This document shows, piece after piece, positions 47,259 to 51,452 of a stretch of DNA of 51,452 bases (position 1 is the first letter of the stretch; the number at the start of each line of letters is the position of its first letter). A model generated the notes under the pieces. The model saw nothing but the letters and a program-made list of their open reading frames with translations, was not told the origin of the DNA and ran no database searches. The DNA lies in IMG/VR virus record IMGVR_UViG_3300027123_000006, positions 1-51,452 of that record; one strand, given 5' to 3'. The position numbers and the translations under genes are program-made. The stretch is from a virus.

Positions 47259-47498
47259 ATGTCATTTTACCAAGTTGATCGAGACAAAAATTATATGAGG
47301 GAAATGTGGGGGACCACAAAACTCATTACAGATATCGATCCAGAAAAACCAAAAAGAGTTATTCAAGAAATTATGCACGATTATGCACCAAAGCACAATC
47401 TAAAGAAACAAACTGAATTGCATGAACGAATTAGGAATGATAGTGATTATGATGATTGGGATTATGGGACTGAACCATCCTATGGAAAAATGATTTAA
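47259..47498 (+). CDS. Conserved small protein next to baseplate genes, 79 aa
   Basis: MSFYQVDRDKNYMREMWGTT, KPKRVIQEIMHDYAPKHNLK, DYDDWDYGTEPSYGKMI. Acidic end. Conserved position between speD and gp25 suggests a late gene. Function unknown. Confidence 0.8.
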   Translation: MSFYQVDRDKNYMREMWGTTKLITDIDPEKPKRVIQEIMHDYAPKHNLKKQTELHERIRNDSDYDDWDYGTEPSYGKMI

Positions 47499-47536
47499 AA
47501 AGTATTATAGATATATTAAATATACTCATTGTTTAA

Positions 47537-47935
47537 ATGCTTAGTATTTCTAGAAGTTTTAGGGACATTAGTTTGTCTTTTTCTAGACATCCAGTGACGA
47601 ATGATGTTCTTGTATTAAAAAATGAGGATGCGATTAAAAAATCTGTTATTAACTTAATCAGAACTCGTATTGGTGAGAGGTTCTTCAATAATTTATTGGG
47701 AACCTCTGTTGATAATTCTTTATTTGAACTTAATGGACCAGAAGTTTCGACAATACTTGATGAAGAAATTAAAACAGTATTAAGTAACTTTGAACCAAGA
47801 ATTGTAGTTAGAGAAGTAATGGTTGAATCGATTGAAGATTCAAATGAATTGAATGTAAAAATTTCTTACGATATTGTTGGACTTCCATTTCCTCTTCAAA
47901 ATATAGAGTTTCTTTTACAACCAACTAGAATATAA
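47537..47935 (+). CDS. gp25: Baseplate wedge subunit gp25
   Basis: 132 residues, the same length as T4 gp25. ISLSFSRHPVTNDVLVLKNE, DAIKKSVINLIRTRIGERFF and LPFPLQNIEFLLQPTRI are the GPW/gp25 family pattern. gp25 joins the gp6 ring to the sheath and starts sheath assembly. Stop and next start overlap in TAATG, as expected for wedge genes made together. Confidence 0.93.
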   Translation: MLSISRSFRDISLSFSRHPVTNDVLVLKNEDAIKKSVINLIRTRIGERFFNNLLGTSVDNSLFELNGPEVSTILDEEIKTVLSNFEPRIVVREVMVESIEDSNELNVKISYDIVGLPFPLQNIEFLLQPTRI

Positions 47936-49815
47936 TGTCCTTCAATAATTTCACCAATCTAGATTTTAATGATTTACGATCTCAGATAAAAGACTATCTG
48001 AGATCGAATAGTAATTTCACGGATTTTGATTTTGAAGGATCTAATTTTTCAAGTTTAATTGATGTATTAGCATACAACTCTTATATTACTGCCTTCAATA
48101 CGAATATGGCAGTCAATGAATCCTTTATTGATAGTGCAACTCTTCGAGAAAATGTAGTCTCCCTTGCACGTAATATTGGGTATGTTCCTAGGTCCAAAAG
48201 TGCATCAAAAGCAAAGGTTAGTTTTACAGTCAATACAACAGGTTTAAATTCAAAAACAGTCACTCTAAAGGCAGGAATCGTTGCTTTAGGTGCTGTTGAG
48301 AATGGTAATTATATATTTTCAATTCCAGAAGACATCACAGTAGTTGTTGATAATAATGGATTTGCAAATTTTACAGGCATTGATGTTTATGAAGGTTCAT
48401 ATTTAACAAAAACATATACAGTAGATAAATCACAATTAAATCAAAGATTTACAATTCCAAATACTGGTGTAGATTCTTCTACGATTCGAGTAAAAGTTAG
48501 TGGTGTTATCACAGAAAAATATGAATCATATTCAAATATCTTTAAAGTAAATAAAAATTCAAAACTTTTTCTAATACAAGAAATAGATGATGAGAAATAT
48601 GAGATTTTATTTGGTGATGATATTATAGGGAAAAAACCAATTAGTGGAAGTACTATTTTCATTAGTTATATTATTACAAATGGAAAGGAAGCAAATGGTG
48701 CAGCAAACTTTACCTTTTCTGGAATTTTAACTGATAACAATAGCACTTCAATTACAAATAATATTTCTTTATTAACTACAATTCAACCATCCGAAAATGG
48801 AGATGATATTGAATCAATTGATTCGATTAAGTATCTTGGTCCTAGAGTATATGCTTCACAATACCGTGCAGTGACTGCAAATGACTATAAAGGATTAATT
48901 CCATATCTGTTTCCAAATGTGGATACTGTAACGGCATATGGTGGGGATGAGTTGGATCCACCAGAGTATGGTAAAGTTTATATTTCTATCAAACCAAGAA
49001 ATGGTAAATATCTTTCACAACTTACAAAAGATAGTATCAAAAAAGATTTAAGACAATATTCAATTGCTGGAATTAAACCAGAAATTATTGATTTGAAGTA
49101 TATGTATGTTGAGATAGACACGACAGTTTATTATGATAAAAGTACGACAATAGATCCAAATAATCTACAATTAAGAGTTACAAAATCTCTAGAGTCTTAT
49201 AGCAAATCAACTGAGTTGAATAGTTTTGGTGGTAGATTCAAATACAGTAAAGTTTCTTCATTGATTGACAATACAAGTACATCTATTACTTCCAATATTA
49301 CTAAAATCAAAATCAGAAGAGATTTACAACCAGAATATAATAAATTAGCAACGTATGAAATATGTTTTGGAAATCAATTTCATATTAAAAAATTAAATTC
49401 TGATGGTAGGGGATATAATATAAAATCAACTGGATTTACAGTAAAAGATACTAGTGGAACTTTGTATATGAGTGATGTTCCAAAAACTGATGAAATTGGG
49501 ATTATATTTTTCTTCAAAATGGTTGATGGTCTTCCTGTGATTGTAAACAATAATGCTGGAACGGTAAATTATATGAGGGGTGAAATTAAATTAACTACAA
49601 TTACATTCACATCATCTACAAGCACTGCTGGTATTGAAATAGAAGCAATACCAGAATCAAATGATGTCCTTGCGTTAAAGGATATATACTTGGAACTAGA
49701 TACTACTAAACTTAATGTAAGTATGTTGGAGGATGTAATTACATCTGGTGAAAATACTTCAGCAACACAATATGCTGTCACATCAAGTTACGTAAACGGA
49801 AATTATACAAGATAA
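47935..49815 (+). CDS. gp6: Baseplate wedge subunit gp6
   Basis: 626 residues against 660 in T4. The N-terminus FNNFTNLDFNDLRSQIKDYL, SSLIDVLAYNSYITAFNTN and RENVVSLARNIGYVPRSKSA is the gp6/baseplate J-type core that forms the inner ring. YKGLIPYLFPNVDTVTAYGG and the following Ser/Thr/Asn-rich strands form the rest. The C-terminal half has the A/T-rich codons typical of late genes. Confidence 0.93.
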   Translation: MSFNNFTNLDFNDLRSQIKDYLRSNSNFTDFDFEGSNFSSLIDVLAYNSYITAFNTNMAVNESFIDSATLRENVVSLARNIGYVPRSKSASKAKVSFTVNTTGLNSKTVTLKAGIVALGAVENGNYIFSIPEDITVVVDNNGFANFTGIDVYEGSYLTKTYTVDKSQLNQRFTIPNTGVDSSTIRVKVSGVITEKYESYSNIFKVNKNSKLFLIQEIDDEKYEILFGDDIIGKKPISGSTIFISYIITNGKEANGAANFTFSGILTDNNSTSITNNISLLTTIQPSENGDDIESIDSIKYLGPRVYASQYRAVTANDYKGLIPYLFPNVDTVTAYGGDELDPPEYGKVYISIKPRNGKYLSQLTKDSIKKDLRQYSIAGIKPEIIDLKYMYVEIDTTVYYDKSTTIDPNNLQLRVTKSLESYSKSTELNSFGGRFKYSKVSSLIDNTSTSITSNITKIKIRRDLQPEYNKLATYEICFGNQFHIKKLNSDGRGYNIKSTGFTVKDTSGTLYMSDVPKTDEIGIIFFFKMVDGLPVIVNNNAGTVNYMRGEIKLTTITFTSSTSTAGIEIEAIPESNDVLALKDIYLELDTTKLNVSMLEDVITSGENTSATQYAVTSSYVNGNYTR

Positions 49816-49816
49816 G

Positions 49817-51452
49817 ATGTCTGAAATCAAAAGAGTAAAAATTCAATCTATTGTTGAATCACAAATTCCAGAATTTTTAAATGATGATTCACCACTTTTC
49901 AGGGAATTTTTAGAGCAGTATTATATTTCTCAAGAACATCAAACTGGTGTTGTAGACTTGTCAGTCAATTTACAACAATATAAGAGTATTGATAACTTCA
50001 ATAATGAAACATTTTATACTCAAGCAGTTCCTTGCATCTTAGCAGAAGACGTAACTTCTTTTGATGATATCATTCCTGTCAATCATACAATTGGATTTCC
50101 CCGAAAATATGGTTTATTGAAAATTGATAATGAAATTATCACATATACTGGTATTACTACAAATAGTTTTACTGGATGTGTTCGTGGATTTAGTGGAATA
50201 GACCAACATTCAAATAATGAATCTTTTGTATTTTCAACCACTGATTCAGCATCTCACACCAAAGCAGGAACAGTAACGAATTTAAATTTATTATTCTTTA
50301 ATGAAATATTTAAAAAATTTAAAACTCAATTTTTACCTGGATTTGAGGATAGGCAATTTGCAAAAGGATTAAATTTAAAAAATATTTTATCCAGAGCAAA
50401 AGATTTTTACATCTCAAAAGGAACTGATACATCCTATAAAATTTTATTCAGCATTCTTTTTGGTAAAGACATTCAAGTTATTAAACCACAAGATTATCTT
50501 TTAAGACCATCAGATAATAATTATTTGGTGACTAAAAATATTTTAGTCGAACAGATAGTTAGAGATGAAACATTTAGAGTTAATGATTCTGATTTAAGAA
50601 AACAATTAAAAGGAAAAACTATATTTGAAACTTTAAGTAATGGCAAAACTGCTAGTGCTGCTGTTTATAATGTAGAGTATAGACCAGTAGATGATAGAGA
50701 TTTATATGAAATTTCTTTAGATTCCACTTCTTTTATATTTAATTTTGAACCTACAAAAAAAACAAATATTTCCGAACTTGTCTCTGGAGGTTCTACTTCT
50801 ATTATAGTGGATTCCACAGTTGGATTTAAGGAAAGTGGTTCTTTGTTTATAAATCCATCAAATTTGGCAAATCCAATAACTCTAACTTATACGGATAAGA
50901 CTTTAAACGAATTTCTTGGAGTTTCTGGTGTTATTACGAATTTAAATTTTGGCGAAGAACTGGTAGAGGAAAACTTTTTATACTCGTATCTAGATGATGG
51001 AACTAAAGTCGAATTTAGATTAATTAATGTTATTGATACTATTGATTATTCTGAAACATCTAGTTTGAGAATTGGAGACAAGATTCAACTTTCTTCATTT
51101 GGAAATGATTTGAATGATAGAAAAGAATTTAATTTTTGGAACTATAATATACCAACAACTCATAAAATAAAATCCATTGCTAATAATAGAATATATTTTT
51201 ATGATAAATTAACTTTTATTGTTGGAGATAAATTTAATTTATTGAATCCAAATGATGAAAATGATAATCTTTTATCTGCAACAGTAAAAGATTATGGGTT
51301 TAATGATAATGGATACTATGTTGATATCGATGAAACATTAAATATATCATCAAAAACTGAAATCAAAAAAATAATTAAAAAGGCAAATAGTGCTTTAGAT
51401 TATTTTCCGTCTATTGTTGATTTGCCAACAGGAGTTCAGAATACTTATGTTG
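49817..51452 (+). CDS. gp7: Baseplate wedge subunit gp7 (5' part, open at window end)
   Basis: ATG one base after the gp6 stop. 545 codons are visible without a stop: MSEIKRVKIQSIVESQIPEF, LNDDSPLFREFLEQYYISQE, LPGFEDRQFAKGLNLKNILS, RAKDFYISKGTDTSYKILFS. This N-terminal domain and the order gp25-gp6-gp7 are characteristic of cyanophage gp7, an arm of the wedge that contacts gp6, gp8 and gp10. The rest lies outside. Confidence 0.88.
   Translation, partial: MSEIKRVKIQSIVESQIPEFLNDDSPLFREFLEQYYISQEHQTGVVDLSVNLQQYKSIDNFNNETFYTQAVPCILAEDVTSFDDIIPVNHTIGFPRKYGLLKIDNEIITYTGITTNSFTGCVRGFSGIDQHSNNESFVFSTTDSASHTKAGTVTNLNLLFFNEIFKKFKTQFLPGFEDRQFAKGLNLKNILSRAKDFYISKGTDTSYKILFSILFGKDIQVIKPQDYLLRPSDNNYLVTKNILVEQIVRDETFRVNDSDLRKQLKGKTIFETLSNGKTASAAVYNVEYRPVDDRDLYEISLDSTSFIFNFEPTKKTNISELVSGGSTSIIVDSTVGFKESGSLFINPSNLANPITLTYTDKTLNEFLGVSGVITNLNFGEELVEENFLYSYLDDGTKVEFRLINVIDTIDYSETSSLRIGDKIQLSSFGNDLNDRKEFNFWNYNIPTTHKIKSIANNRIYFYDKLTFIVGDKFNLLNPNDENDNLLSATVKDYGFNDNGYYVDIDETLNISSKTEIKKIIKKANSALDYFPSIVDLPTGVQNTYV

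Noticed and set aside
1-51452. psbA, psbD or other photosynthesis genes expected in cyanophages
   Set aside because: I looked for D1/D2, plastocyanin, Hli and phosphate-stress genes in the translations and saw none in this window.

Overview
The window looks like part of a T4-like cyanophage (Myoviridae-type phage of marine Synechococcus/Prochlorococcus). The evidence is a run of T4-type baseplate wedge genes at the right end (gp25, gp6, gp7), a cyanophage-type S-adenosylmethionine decarboxylase (speD) next to them, T4-style TATAAATA late promoters, two phage tRNA genes, several free-standing homing endonucleases and low GC. Every gene I accept reads left to right.

Positions 1-42.5 kb are a dense tract of about 150 tiny genes, most 30-130 codons and most without recognisable function. 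An orphan tract of this kind has been called the 'ORFanage' in Synechococcus phage S-PM2. Genes are packed with ATGA stop-start overlaps. Transcription units are separated by a repeated element made of a GC-rich hairpin terminator immediately followed by a TATAAT promoter. The tract contains many duplicated gene families, one exact gene copy, a frameshifted copy and junction segments shared between unrelated genes, so it looks like a place where small genes are copied and shuffled. Recognisable proteins inside it are an SF2 helicase (33.6 kb), a metallophosphoesterase and an HNH nuclease (30-31 kb), an ArdA-like antirestriction candidate (37.7 kb), a DUF2786 protein (39.4 kb) and several Cys-rich or one-helix membrane microproteins.

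Four homing endonuclease cassettes (0.85, 3.2, 25.5 and 29.3 kb) share one design. Each has an inverted repeat whose two arms co-vary from cassette to cassette, enclosing a terminator hairpin and a TATAAATA late promoter, and ending just before the start codon. Three of them join different nuclease heads to the same NUMOD3-like repeat tail. A fifth inverted repeat around a late promoter lies at 43.03-43.08 kb in front of a small regulator-like gene. This resembles the hairpin plus late-promoter control known for T4 I-TevI, e and soc.

Positions 42.55-43.86 kb are largely non-coding. They hold a consensus sigma70-type promoter pointing leftward (against all genes), an array of about 17 TTCGTTAT-type repeats and, at its end, an HNH endonuclease built of repeated LPDGT...GKWVY units. 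From 44.8 kb to the right end lies the conserved late region: two small overlapping genes, a glycosyltransferase-like protein, small conserved cyanophage genes, speD, gp25, gp6 and the start of gp7 (open at the window edge).

The sequence GATC is almost absent from the first 41 kb (one copy seen before 22.4 kb) and returns to a normal density after 41.1 kb. This marks the orphan tract as compositionally distinct.
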